The notes under the pieces are model-generated. The model was not told where the DNA came from, ran no database searches, and worked only from the letters and a program-made list of their open reading frames with translations. A DNA stretch of 64,000 bases from positions 62,001 through 126,000 of the forward strand of contig NZ_AUEZ01000004.1 of assembly GCF_000426245.1 (NCBI RefSeq). The letters are read 5' to 3'. The stretch comes from Bradyrhizobium sp. Ai1a-2 (GTDB taxonomy: Bacteria > Pseudomonadota > Alphaproteobacteria > Rhizobiales > Xanthobacteraceae). Made by a program: the position numbers and the translations under genes. Of this stretch, positions 35,817 through 44,039 are shown piece after piece. The first letter of the stretch is position 1. Each line of letters begins with the position of its first letter.

Positions 35817-36302
35817 ATGGCCCGACGCGTCATCATCGAAAGCAACGCTGCATCTCCGTTGTTGGTGTCTGTCCCGGGCGTCGACGCGGCGGGCGCGCAA
35901 TTCAATCAGGTCATCTTCAACGGCAATCAACCGCCGCTCCGTTTGGTCGCAACCGGTGTTTCGCTGGTCCCTGGAATTTTCAATAGCGAATATGCTGGCG
36001 GAAAAAACATCAACGAGGGACCACCGACATTTATTTTCACACCGCCACCGGGCGTAACTCCCGTGTTCATCGTCGCGGTTCGCAACATCAACGAAACTAA
36101 CCCGGTATTGCAAACACCATATTTCGGCATCGGAGCAAGTGGTGGCCCGGGGCAGGCAACCGGAGCAGGCGGCGGCATGGTTGCCGCAGGCTATTTCTGT
36201 CCTGCGAACTTCGATGCGGGCTTAATCGTACCACCGGGACAATCGGACGTCGCGGGTGATCCATATTACGTCAATCATTGCGTGTTCCGGAATGTGAACT
36301 AG
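35817..36302 (+). CDS. tail tip accessory protein, paralogue 3 (161 aa)
   Basis: MARRVIIESNAASPLLVSVP then GVDAAGAQF; a more diverged third copy of the N-terminal module. It starts directly after the previous stop. The C-terminal GGPGQATGAGGGMVAAGYFC region is glycine-rich. Confidence 0.62.
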   Translation: MARRVIIESNAASPLLVSVPGVDAAGAQFNQVIFNGNQPPLRLVATGVSLVPGIFNSEYAGGKNINEGPPTFIFTPPPGVTPVFIVAVRNINETNPVLQTPYFGIGASGGPGQATGAGGGMVAAGYFCPANFDAGLIVPPGQSDVAGDPYYVNHCVFRNVN

Positions 36303-36315
36303 GGGGACGATCAGA

Positions 36316-36777
36316 ATGCTGTACGTCACGTATGATCGAGACGGATCAATCAATGGTCAACTCGGCATGATCACGCAAGCCAATAAGTTTTTCGGCAGTC
36401 CGCAGGAATTGGCCTCTTATGAGGAGGTTGCACGCGATCAACTGAAGCAACAGTTCATCAAAGAGAACTCTCCCGGTCTTGTACCACCGGAGTTTTGGTA
36501 TGTACGCAACGACGCTTTGACAGAACGTCCGGTGTTAACGAGCATCGGCGTTACCAAAACGATAATAAAGCCGTCCAATGGTGACGATTATGCTCTGATC
36601 ACAGGCATTCCAGCGGATTCGAAGTATAAGGTTTACGGCGCGAACGAATTGATTGCTTTCGGTGTGATGGACAGCACCGAAATGCAAGTCAGCATTCCAG
36701 TGCCGATGGTCTACGTGATCTACTTGGACAAGTGGCCCTATCAGACATTCAAACTCGAGATCAGGGCGCAACTCTGA
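36316..36777 (+). CDS. hypothetical tail fibre-region protein, 153 aa
   Basis: MLYVTYDRDGSINGQLGMIT.. with beta-rich IKPSNGDDYALITGIPADSKYKVYG and VPMVYVIYLDKWPYQTFKLEI. GGGGGACG before the ATG. Resembles small proteins found next to fibre genes; it ends overlapping the next start. Confidence 0.55.
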   Translation: MLYVTYDRDGSINGQLGMITQANKFFGSPQELASYEEVARDQLKQQFIKENSPGLVPPEFWYVRNDALTERPVLTSIGVTKTIIKPSNGDDYALITGIPADSKYKVYGANELIAFGVMDSTEMQVSIPVPMVYVIYLDKWPYQTFKLEIRAQL

Positions 36778-37100
36778 TGGTCGTGATCAACATTGACCCA
36801 ATGCCCGCGATACGCGCCGCCAAGAAAGAAGCGGTGAATGCCAACTTCAATGCCGCGAATGCCTCTCACGTTGAGCAAGCGCACATGCAGAAGCGCCTCT
36901 GGGCGCAAGCGCAGGACCAGCGGCTGAAGCCGGAGGCGGACTTGCGCGGCATCACCGTGGCCGATCTCGCCGCTATCATTCTGGCGAAGCCAGACACCTT
37001 CGCCGAGCGTGAACTGCAACGCCAGAAGATCATGCTGCAGATTGAGGCGGCAACAACACCGGCCGAACTTGACGCTGTCAATGGTCGAACCGTGACCTGA
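36777..37100 (+). CDS. hypothetical alpha-helical protein, 107 aa
   Basis: MVVINIDPMPAIRAAKKEAV.. is almost entirely helical and charged (RITVADLAAIILAKPDTFAERELQRQKIMLQIEAA). Starts on the TGATG of the previous gene. A chaperone for the fibre that follows is one possibility. Confidence 0.55.
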   Translation: MVVINIDPMPAIRAAKKEAVNANFNAANASHVEQAHMQKRLWAQAQDQRLKPEADLRGITVADLAAIILAKPDTFAERELQRQKIMLQIEAATTPAELDAVNGRTVT

Positions 37101-37192
37101 CCGGCTTAGGGCCGAGAACCTCAAGAATTAAATTCTGATTATCGAGGCGCCGAACCGCGCCGCGAACTTCTTTCTATTCAGAAAGGGGAACA

Positions 37193-39097
37193 ATGGCTGC
37201 TTTCCCGAGCTACTCGACCGGTACGGTTTCCGTTGGGAACGGTGATCCCACGATCGTCGTCGCCGGTGCGATCTTGTCTGGCGGAAACGCGATGCCTGGT
37301 GATGACATCGTCATTCTCGGTCACACCGTGATCGTCCAAGATGTGATCGACATCGGGCAAATCGAAATCGATCCGTGGCCCTACGACGATGTGGCTCCTG
37401 GAACGCCATACAAGATCGTCCAGCGATCGCCGCAGCGTTACGGAAGCCAGGAGTTGGCGAATGTCAGGGCTCTGTTGAACGTTCTGCGCGTCAAGGGCCT
37501 GCTATGGTATCTGGACGTGGCTTGGGACGATCCGTCAGAAGCACAGCCGCCTCTTACGGCCGTTGACGGGCAAGGCATCCTGCAGATTGCAACAGGAAAA
37601 CTCTGGGTCATGCAGGGTGGCGCGTGGACGTTTTCCGGCGTCTTCAGAGGGATTAGCCCCAAAGGAGCCTTTGACAACGGAACCGTTTACTCGGCCAATG
37701 ACATGGTCTCGTCCGCTGGCTCGTCCTACGTCTGGATCAACGAGACGCCAGGATCCGGCCATGCCCCGCCGAACGCGACCTATTGGCAAGTTGTCGGCGA
37801 GAAGGGTGACAAGGGGGACAAGGGCGATACCGGCGCAAGTTACGCCGGCACGTCGACGACGTCGCTCGCGATCGGCCCGGGATCGAAGGCCTTCACGACG
37901 CAAGCCGGACTGGCGTATCTCGACGGCGCTCGTGTGCGCGCCAGTTCGGACGCGAACACCTCGAATTGGATGGAAGGTATCGCGACCTACAGCGGCACGA
38001 TCCTGACGATCGCGGTGTCCAAGACCAACGGATCTGGCACATACGCCGACTGGAATTTCAATGTTGCCGGCGAGCCTGGCGCCGGCGACATGACGTCGTC
38101 GAATTATGCTTCTGAATACATCGGTCACGAAGCGCAGGTGCGCGCGAACATCGCGGCGCAGGCGCTGGGCGATTACGCCGGTATGAGCAACGGCACACTG
38201 GTGGCGTCGGCATCGGCCGGCGCTCTAACCGTCGCTGTCAAGACGTTTGCGGGGGCCGATCCGAGCGCCGCCGATCCGGTCTATTTCTATTTCCGCGACA
38301 GCACACTGACGTCTGGCGCCTTTACGCGTATCGCCGTTACATCTGCGCGGTCGGTAGTGATTGGCTCGACCAAGACGCTTGGCGCCGTGAATGGAACTGG
38401 CGTGCGAGTGTGGATCACCGCGCATAACAACGCCGGGACAGTGCAGCTTGGCGCGATCAATTGTTCGGACACGTCGGGGGTGTTTTGCCCGCAAGAGCAC
38501 GTCAAATATACGACCGCAGTCCCCGGTAACGCTTCCAGAGCTTTCTACACGACATCCGCCATTGCCACCGCGGCGCCGATGCGTTTGCTGGGGTTCTGCG
38601 AATGGAATTCGCTGACGACAGCAGGAATGTGGGTTGCCCCTGAAATCGTGCAGTTGCTTGGCCCTGGTGTCTGCAGACCTGGCCAGGTCGTCCAAACAGC
38701 CTTCACCAAGATTTCAACAGTGACGACGATAACGACTAATACCCCGACGGGAACCGATTTGATTGCAGGTTTCAACCCCACAAGCACTGCAAACCTTGTA
38801 CGCGGATCATTTACGGGAAGCGTTCAAAGCAATAATACAAATCATCGCGCATTCGTTGCTGTGTTTCGTAACGGAGCTGCGTTTCCAAACTTCCCGTTAA
38901 GCAGTGTCTTTGCGACTGGAAGTTTTGCTTCGGCCCCCTGCGCCGGTAGTTGGTTGGATAAGCCTAATTCAACATCTTTGCAAAATTACAGGGTATTCTT
39001 GAATAACGACGACAATGCTTCAACTGTTTCTTTCCCAGATAACGTTGGCACTGGTCAACAAGCCGCTTCGATGACCGTGGACGAGATTATGGGGTGA
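37193..39097 (+). CDS. tail fibre protein with collagen-like triplets
   Basis: A 634-aa fibre. Residues 205-215 carry GEKGDKGDKGDTGAS (Gly-X-Y repeats), a trimeric linker between the N-terminal attachment part (YSTGTVSVGNGDPTIVVAG) and distal beta domains. The C-terminal knob has ATGSFASAPCAGSWLDKPNS, and a diverged copy of this segment lies 1.3 kb downstream. AAAGGGGAAC precedes the ATG. Confidence 0.82.
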   Translation: MAAFPSYSTGTVSVGNGDPTIVVAGAILSGGNAMPGDDIVILGHTVIVQDVIDIGQIEIDPWPYDDVAPGTPYKIVQRSPQRYGSQELANVRALLNVLRVKGLLWYLDVAWDDPSEAQPPLTAVDGQGILQIATGKLWVMQGGAWTFSGVFRGISPKGAFDNGTVYSANDMVSSAGSSYVWINETPGSGHAPPNATYWQVVGEKGDKGDKGDTGASYAGTSTTSLAIGPGSKAFTTQAGLAYLDGARVRASSDANTSNWMEGIATYSGTILTIAVSKTNGSGTYADWNFNVAGEPGAGDMTSSNYASEYIGHEAQVRANIAAQALGDYAGMSNGTLVASASAGALTVAVKTFAGADPSAADPVYFYFRDSTLTSGAFTRIAVTSARSVVIGSTKTLGAVNGTGVRVWITAHNNAGTVQLGAINCSDTSGVFCPQEHVKYTTAVPGNASRAFYTTSAIATAAPMRLLGFCEWNSLTTAGMWVAPEIVQLLGPGVCRPGQVVQTAFTKISTVTTITTNTPTGTDLIAGFNPTSTANLVRGSFTGSVQSNNTNHRAFVAVFRNGAAFPNFPLSSVFATGSFASAPCAGSWLDKPNSTSLQNYRVFLNNDDNASTVSFPDNVGTGQQAASMTVDEIMG

Positions 39098-39145
39098 CGA
39101 CTACCGGCGATCTTAGCGTAGCCGTGTGGACCAGATGAAAACGGA

Positions 39146-40193
39146 CTATCGGCCGCGACTTTCCTGCGCAACAGCGGCTTCGGGATGGGGCGTTTTTTCG
39201 GGGCTCCTAGCTCTTTCGCTGATCTTGAGCACGAAGCGTCGCGCGGGTCGTTCAAAAAGCCAGAATGATATCGTTGCTGTGGTGATAACCAGGGCTAGAA
39301 AGACCGCGATTTCCAATGGCGTCTTCGGGCTCATGACCATCAGAAACGGCCAATGCCAGAGATAAACTCCGTAGGAAATATTCCCGGAGAACGCCGCAGC
39401 CTCGGCTGCAATCCCTGTTAACGAGGCATGCGCGAGAGATGCCACGGCAACCGCGAACAGAATGTAGTAGGGGATGTCGCCGGTGGGATGATGCTCCAGA
39501 GGAAAGATCGGGAACACCGAAAGCAGGAACGCGATCGTCGCGGCTGTCCATCCGATTTTAGGAGGGATCTGCAGTTGAAGACGATAGAGCGTCCAACCGA
39601 GCAGAAACATGCCGAGGCAAACGCCATATCGCGGCGCGAATTGAACTAGAAAGCCATCTTTCAACTCGCAAAGCGCAAAGATGAGGACCGCTGTGCCGAT
39701 GCTGATCGTGCGAAGGATGGTGTTCCGTGAGCTGAGCGCGATGAAGAGAAAGCCACACCAGAATTCAGCGCCAATGCTCCAGGACGGTGCGTTGAAGGAC
39801 CACTCGCCCGTAAAGAGGGACTGGGTAAGCGTGATCGTCTCGAACATGGCTGGCTTGAAAATCCAGCTTGAATTTGCGGCACCTAAATAGATCAGCGATC
39901 CGAAAGTCACGGCCCAAGTTAGCGCGTGCAGCGGATATAGTCTCGCAAACCTGGCAATGATGAAACCGCCAAAAGACATTCTCCCTGTCTCTATGGCCTC
40001 GCCGTAGGCGTGCGAAAGAACATAGCCTGAGAGAACAAAGAAGAATGCCACGCACATTGAGTAGGCGGGGCCGTAGTAATCCGGGATGACCGCGGATGTA
40101 TGGCCGATTGCTACAATGATAGCGGCAATGCCGCGTAGAAGGTCGAGCGCTAGAAAGGCGAGGCCTCCGAAAGGTGCTTGTTTTTTCTGACAT
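39146..40193 (-). CDS. acyltransferase family 3 (O-antigen acetylase type), apparent 1-nt frameshift near the start
   Basis: About 340 residues with ~10 membrane helices: LDLLRGIAAIIVAIGHTSAV (catalytic-type RGxAxxxVxxGH), FFFVLSGYVLSHA, SWSIGAEFWCGFLF, ISYGVYLWHWPFLM. Family members acetylate O-antigen or other surface sugars and can convert serotype. The in-frame extension upstream (to 40318) is antisense to a fibre remnant and unlikely. ATG 40193 (MSEK..) joins the gene only if the A6 run at 40181-40186 loses one A, giving MSEKQAPFGGLAFLALDLLR. So the start is either out of frame, mis-sequenced or phase-variable. Confidence 0.75.
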
Positions 40194-40243
40194 TCCCGCC
40201 CCCGAGATGTGGCGGCGATACCATCTTGCGCCAACCAGGGCAA

Positions 40244-40350
40244 CATGTTTGCGGCAGGAAGCTTTGAGTCGGCCCCTTGTGCCGGAAGTTGGCTGAACAA
40301 GCCGAATTCAACGGCCACGCGGAAGTACTGGGTGTGGCTACGCAGCGTCG
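40244..40350 (+). pseudogene. remnant of a second tail-fibre C-terminus
   Basis: The frame reads MFAAGSFESAPCAGSWLNKP then NSTATRKYW, clearly homologous to ..FATGSFASAPCAGSWLDKP.. of the fibre ending at 39097. The rest of that copy is absent and the acyltransferase gene begins within it, so an insertion or recombination replaced most of a second fibre gene. Confidence 0.65.
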
Positions 40351-40356
40351 ACGGAG

Positions 40357-40458
40357 CTAGCGCTTGCCGCGTTTCACCGACACATCAATGCGGACTATCA
40401 AATACAAAGCAATCGCAGCCATGCCAGCGATTCCGAGTGAGGCATAGACCGCATTCAA
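40357..40458 (-). CDS. 33-aa single-pass membrane peptide
   Basis: From a TTG at 40458 with GGAG 8 nt upstream the frame reads MNAVYASLGIAGMAAIALYL then IVRIDVSVKRGKR: one helix and a basic tail. Could be a small holin- or Rz1-like factor; speculative. Confidence 0.4.
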   Translation of the reverse strand: MNAVYASLGIAGMAAIALYLIVRIDVSVKRGKR

Positions 40459-40920
40459 ATGAACATCTCCGGCTTGAACGGTAGTGGGTGACTAGGATCT
40501 GGCATCCACGACCAGTCCTGAGCAGCATTACGTCCTCTGATTTTCCAGAGAATCCTCCGTAACCGACGCAATAGTCTCATCTTCGGCTCAGCTCCCCAGA
40601 TTTTCCAGATTCGAGAACGTCTGATCCTTTGAGGTTGTCTCCGGACGCCAACCACAATCGGGGCGCAATCACCCCGAGAGGCGGCCGCGTTATCACATCG
40701 AAGCGCAACAAAGGCAACCCCGTACCGGCTAGTACACGCAAATCTGAGCGGCACTGCACAGTGCGCCGGCCGACGTGATCGCGTCCAGTATCCACCACCA
40801 ACCGAACAATCCCCATGACCGATTTCAATTCCCACTTCCGTGAAATACGGAGCCACGCCTATGACTAAGCTGACCAAGGAGGCGCTGGCGGCTGGCCGGC
40901 TGTAATTCAATCCTTTGAGT
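40459..40920. other. mostly gene-free stretch before the lysis genes
   Basis: I see no convincing long gene. Two tiny open frames (MTDFNSHFREIRSHAYD at 40815 and MTKLTKEALAAGRL at 40861, the latter with GGAG) may be leader peptides. The sequence CCACCAACCGA..AATCCCC-ATGACC near 40795-40820 recurs before the lysozyme start, which suggests a duplicated 5' region. Confidence 0.35.
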
Positions 40921-41046
40921 TCATTTGATCGCGCGCCACCAGTCATCCTCGTCCGAATCGGCCTTCTCCCCTGAAGGGGAGTAGATCGCGGAAACGAAGA
41001 GCAAAACAAAAATCAAAAGAAAAACGAGCGGAACCGCCCAGAACAT
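40921..41046 (-). CDS. 41-aa membrane protein with acidic tail
   Basis: MFWAVPLVFLLIFVLLFVSA then IYSPSGEKADSDEDDWWRAIK. One strong membrane helix plus a charged tail, lying antisense to the lysozyme leader. Its shape would suit an antiholin or a lysis regulator, but this is inference. Confidence 0.5.
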   Translation of the reverse strand: MFWAVPLVFLLIFVLLFVSAIYSPSGEKADSDEDDWWRAIK

Positions 41047-41160
41047 TCCCAGCCCACTTCCTCAGCCGGGGCTGACCTCTATCACCACAACCGATTCGGC
41101 AACAACCCCTCCGTAAGGAGCGGCCGCCGTACAACCGTACCACCAACCGAGAGCAATCCC

Positions 41161-41946
41161 ATGACCGCAGCGACATACGATGCGGCGATGACTCGCGTCT
41201 TCGCCGATGAAGGAGGCTATACCAACGACCCGGTGGATCCGGGTGGCGCCACGAATTGGGGCATCACCATCAAGGATGCCCGGATGTACTGGAAAGCGGA
41301 TGCGACGCCGGCGGACGTGAAGGCGATGCCGAAGGCGGTGGCGGCCGACATCTATCGCAAGCACTACGCCAATCCGATGCGGTACGATGATCTTCCGGCC
41401 GGCTTCGATTATTCGGTGCTCGATGCCGCGATCAACTCCGGCGTCGGCCGCGCGCCGAAATGGGCCGGGCAGGCGCTCGGCATTGCAGCGACATCAATCG
41501 GCGCCGTGGTCGGCCCGGCCGCGGCGGCGAAGGACAAGGTCGCCGTGATCCAGAAATACTGGAGCATCCGCCTGTCGTTTTTGAAGGGCCTGTCGACGTT
41601 CTGGCGTTTCGGCAAGGGTTGGACGCGCCGCTGCACAGGCGGCGAGGCGGCGGCCGTCAAGATGTGGCTCACGATCGGCGAGAAGCTCGCCAGCACCGAC
41701 GCCAAGGCGCGGCTGGACCAGGAAGCCGGCAAGGCGAAGGCGCAGAGCAAGAACGCCGCGGCCGGGGCCACGGCGGCCGGATCAGGCCCGACGATCGCGG
41801 CGCCGGCGGTCGATCCCGCGCAGTTCACCTGGGGCGGCAAGGTCGCGCTCGGCATCCTGATCGCCTTCCTGGCGCTGTTCGTCATCTACCTGATCCGCCA
41901 GGCCATCATCCACAAGCAGCGCGCGGAAGCCTACGCCGCGGCCTGA
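41161..41946 (+). CDS. GH108-type endolysin with C-terminal membrane anchor
   Basis: A 261-aa protein. YDAAMTRVFADEGGYTNDPVDPGGATNWGIT carries the catalytic Glu (E17) of glycoside hydrolase family 108, followed by FDYSVLDAAINSGVGRAPKW. The C-terminus has VALGILIAFLALFVIYLIRQ, a membrane helix, so the enzyme is probably tethered to the inner membrane until lysis. Followed directly by holin-like genes. Confidence 0.88.
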   Translation: MTAATYDAAMTRVFADEGGYTNDPVDPGGATNWGITIKDARMYWKADATPADVKAMPKAVAADIYRKHYANPMRYDDLPAGFDYSVLDAAINSGVGRAPKWAGQALGIAATSIGAVVGPAAAAKDKVAVIQKYWSIRLSFLKGLSTFWRFGKGWTRRCTGGEAAAVKMWLTIGEKLASTDAKARLDQEAGKAKAQSKNAAAGATAAGSGPTIAAPAVDPAQFTWGGKVALGILIAFLALFVIYLIRQAIIHKQRAEAYAAA

Positions 41947-41989
41947 CGTCGTTTCGCTTTCCCTCAACCTCAAATCGGGAGATCTATCC

Positions 41990-42346
41990 ATGTGGACCGT
42001 TCTCGCGGCCAGCCTGGCTGCGCTCGGCATCTATCTCGTCCTGCGCCCCACGCTGCATGCGCTGCCGCAACTCAAGGCGGCCTACGCTCGGGCGGATACG
42101 TTCTGGGGCAAGGCCTTCGCGCTTGCCCACAAATCCGCGACCATCGTTGTGACCTATGTCGGCGCGGCGATCGGCTTCTTGCTCGAGCAACTCGACACCA
42201 TCGCCCGCGTGGTTGGCGATCCCAGCTTCCAGGAGCAGGTGTCGAAGGTGCTCGGTGCGGATACTCGCGTGCTCGGCGTCGTGATGATCGGTTTCTCGGC
42301 CATCGTGTTCGCCTCGCGCATGCGCTCGATCATCAAGGGCGTCTGA
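41990..42346 (+). CDS. holin-like membrane protein, 118 aa
   Basis: Two or three membrane segments: MWTVLAASLAALGIYLVL at the N-terminus, ATIVVTYVGAAIGFLLEQL, and VLGVVMIGFSAIVFAS. Position between lysozyme and a second membrane gene supports a lysis role. Confidence 0.6.
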   Translation: MWTVLAASLAALGIYLVLRPTLHALPQLKAAYARADTFWGKAFALAHKSATIVVTYVGAAIGFLLEQLDTIARVVGDPSFQEQVSKVLGADTRVLGVVMIGFSAIVFASRMRSIIKGV

Positions 42347-42347
42347 G

Positions 42348-42800
42348 ATGCTGGCGACCATCCTGACATCGATCGCGCCGATGGTGATCGGCAAGCTCGC
42401 CGATGCCTTCAAGGCCTATGAGCAGAAACAGATTTCGCTTGCCGAGCTGCAGGCGAAGGTTGCGCAGGCGCTGATGGAGTGCTTCAGCGAGGTGATGCGC
42501 TCGGAGACCGACGCCCTGGCCAAGACCTTCGCCAGCTTCGGCCAGGTGATGGCCAACTCGCGCCTGGTGCGTATCGTGTGGGCCATCATCGTGCTCTCGC
42601 AGCTCGGCGTATTGGTGTGGCAGCAGCTCGGCGTTCCCGCGGTGGTCTATCTCTGGGGCGGCGTCTGGCCCTCCGCCGGCGCCACAATCGATTGGGCTTA
42701 TCTGCTTATCGCCGGCATGTGCGGCCTCGGCCCCGTGGTGCTCAACGCCGGGCCCGGCAAGGTCAACGTCGACGCCCTGAAGACTCCGATCGGCAAATAG
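42348..42800 (+). CDS. holin-like protein of the 3TM type, 150 aa
   Basis: An amphipathic N-terminal half is followed by NSRLVRIVWAIIVLSQLGVLVWQQLGV and TIDWAYLLIAGMCGLGPVVL. The pattern (cytosolic helix, then two membrane segments) matches 3TM holin family proteins. It starts one base after the previous stop. Confidence 0.65.
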   Translation: MLATILTSIAPMVIGKLADAFKAYEQKQISLAELQAKVAQALMECFSEVMRSETDALAKTFASFGQVMANSRLVRIVWAIIVLSQLGVLVWQQLGVPAVVYLWGGVWPSAGATIDWAYLLIAGMCGLGPVVLNAGPGKVNVDALKTPIGK

Positions 42801-42829
42801 AAGCGCGGAAAAGAAAAGGCTCTCGCGGA

Positions 42830-43141
42830 ATGGATACCTCAACGCTGGCCGTAATCATCGCCGGAGGCGCGCTCATGCTCAACTTCGTGGACAAGCTATG
42901 GGGCGGCGGCTGGAAGCTTTCCAATCGCATCACCAAGCTCGAGACCGGAGTCGACGGCATCCAGTCCGAGATCAAGAAGCTGGTCGAGGCGATCGGCAAG
43001 ATCGCCGACATGCGTGGTGATATCCGCGTGCTCGACCAGCGCATTCTAACGGCAGAGCAGGACATCCGCGAGCTGCGGCATGGCGACGGCTTCGTTCGCA
43101 ACCGGGTGCCTTCCGAGCCTGGCGTCAATCGCGAATATTGA
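42830..43141 (+). CDS. membrane-anchored coiled-coil protein, spanin- or holin-like, 103 aa
   Basis: MDTSTLAVIIAGGALMLNFV is an N-terminal anchor, followed by a charged coiled coil (LETGVDGIQSEIKKLVEAIGK..ILTAEQDIREL). This is the topology of Rz-like i-spanins; the last gene of the lysis block. Confidence 0.6.
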   Translation: MDTSTLAVIIAGGALMLNFVDKLWGGGWKLSNRITKLETGVDGIQSEIKKLVEAIGKIADMRGDIRVLDQRILTAEQDIRELRHGDGFVRNRVPSEPGVNREY

Positions 43142-43143
43142 TT

Positions 43144-43161
43144 AGGCCTCTTGGCCTTTCG
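43144..43161. terminator. terminator between convergent genes
   Basis: AGGCC-TCTT-GGCCT then TTTC; a second GCCC/GGGC hairpin lies near 43196-43205. Together they separate rightward lysis genes from the leftward glycosyltransferase genes. Confidence 0.5.
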
Positions 43162-43251
43162 TAACTGCCGGCATCCCTAACCCGGTATACCTCAGCCCTC
43201 GGGCCCGTTTCTTTCTCGTTGGCGTTCGGTGAATAGAATGGCGAACGCTCT

Positions 43252-44037
43252 CTATAGATGCTTATCGGTTTGAAGAAACTCGCCCCAGCTTAGCTTACTC
43301 ATGTGGATTTTCTCGCCAAATGGTAGACTTTCGAAAGTGCGTGTGACGTTGTCGTGGACCAGCAAATTGTGCTGCGATCCCTGTCGAAAGGTTTGGCTAT
43401 GCGGCCACCAGTTTGGCGCGTAGCCGCGCCCATCACGACCAACGACTAGAGCCGTAAGGCCCCTCTCGAGTACCTGTCTCGTAATACTAGCACCACCGCT
43501 TTCGACCGAGTACGCATCCCATTTCGTGCTCAATTGCACATTCGACAGTAGTTCTAGAAACAAGGCTCGGCGGATCATGAATCCGTTGGTGCGGATGTGT
43601 GGATTTGGAAAGTCGGGGAACGAAGGCAGGCTTTCAAACGAGCCTGTCGCACCGACCAGGCCGACGCGGGCAATCTCAAGATTGGCCGAAAGCTTCGCCA
43701 GCCATCCATCACAGGCGATTTCACTGTTCGTGTTGAGAAAGCAGACGCGCTCTTGGTGGATCTGGCGCGCGGCCTCTATGTAGGCACCAATGTCAAAACT
43801 ATCATCGTCGGTGAAGACCGGATCGTAGTTTAGTGAACGGAAGATTCTTTGCCCTTCCGACAAATCAGTCTGGCCTTCAAATCCCTTGAAGATGATAACT
43901 AAACGATGATCCACCCCAGCATCATATCGACTGTAAGACTGCAAGAACTTTCTAAATCTAGACAAATGGTCGACGTCGGCTCCCCGCGCAAGATAGACTA
44001 GGGCAAGCGGCTGGCTCGGTGCTGCTCCGGTTGTCAT
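43252..44037 (-). CDS. glycosyltransferase-like protein, 261 aa
   Basis: ALVYLARGADVDHLSRFRKF, VFTDDDSFDIGAYIEAARQ and VCFLNTNSEIACDGWLAKL follow the GT-A pattern in which DDD and a LNTN-type strand replace DxD and its surroundings. LVGATGSFESL and RTNGFMIRR add the acceptor loop. Starts 2 nt after the stop of the 999-aa protein, so the two are one unit. Base composition is less GC-rich than the phage genes around it. Confidence 0.7.
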   Translation of the reverse strand: MTTGAAPSQPLALVYLARGADVDHLSRFRKFLQSYSRYDAGVDHRLVIIFKGFEGQTDLSEGQRIFRSLNYDPVFTDDDSFDIGAYIEAARQIHQERVCFLNTNSEIACDGWLAKLSANLEIARVGLVGATGSFESLPSFPDFPNPHIRTNGFMIRRALFLELLSNVQLSTKWDAYSVESGGASITRQVLERGLTALVVGRDGRGYAPNWWPHSQTFRQGSQHNLLVHDNVTRTFESLPFGEKIHMSKLSWGEFLQTDKHL

Positions 44038-44039
44038 GA

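Noticed and set aside
38910..40350. Diversity-generating retroelement (fibre end repeated 1.3 kb downstream)
   Set aside because: The two copies differ at all bases rather than at template adenines, and no reverse transcriptase gene is present in the window.
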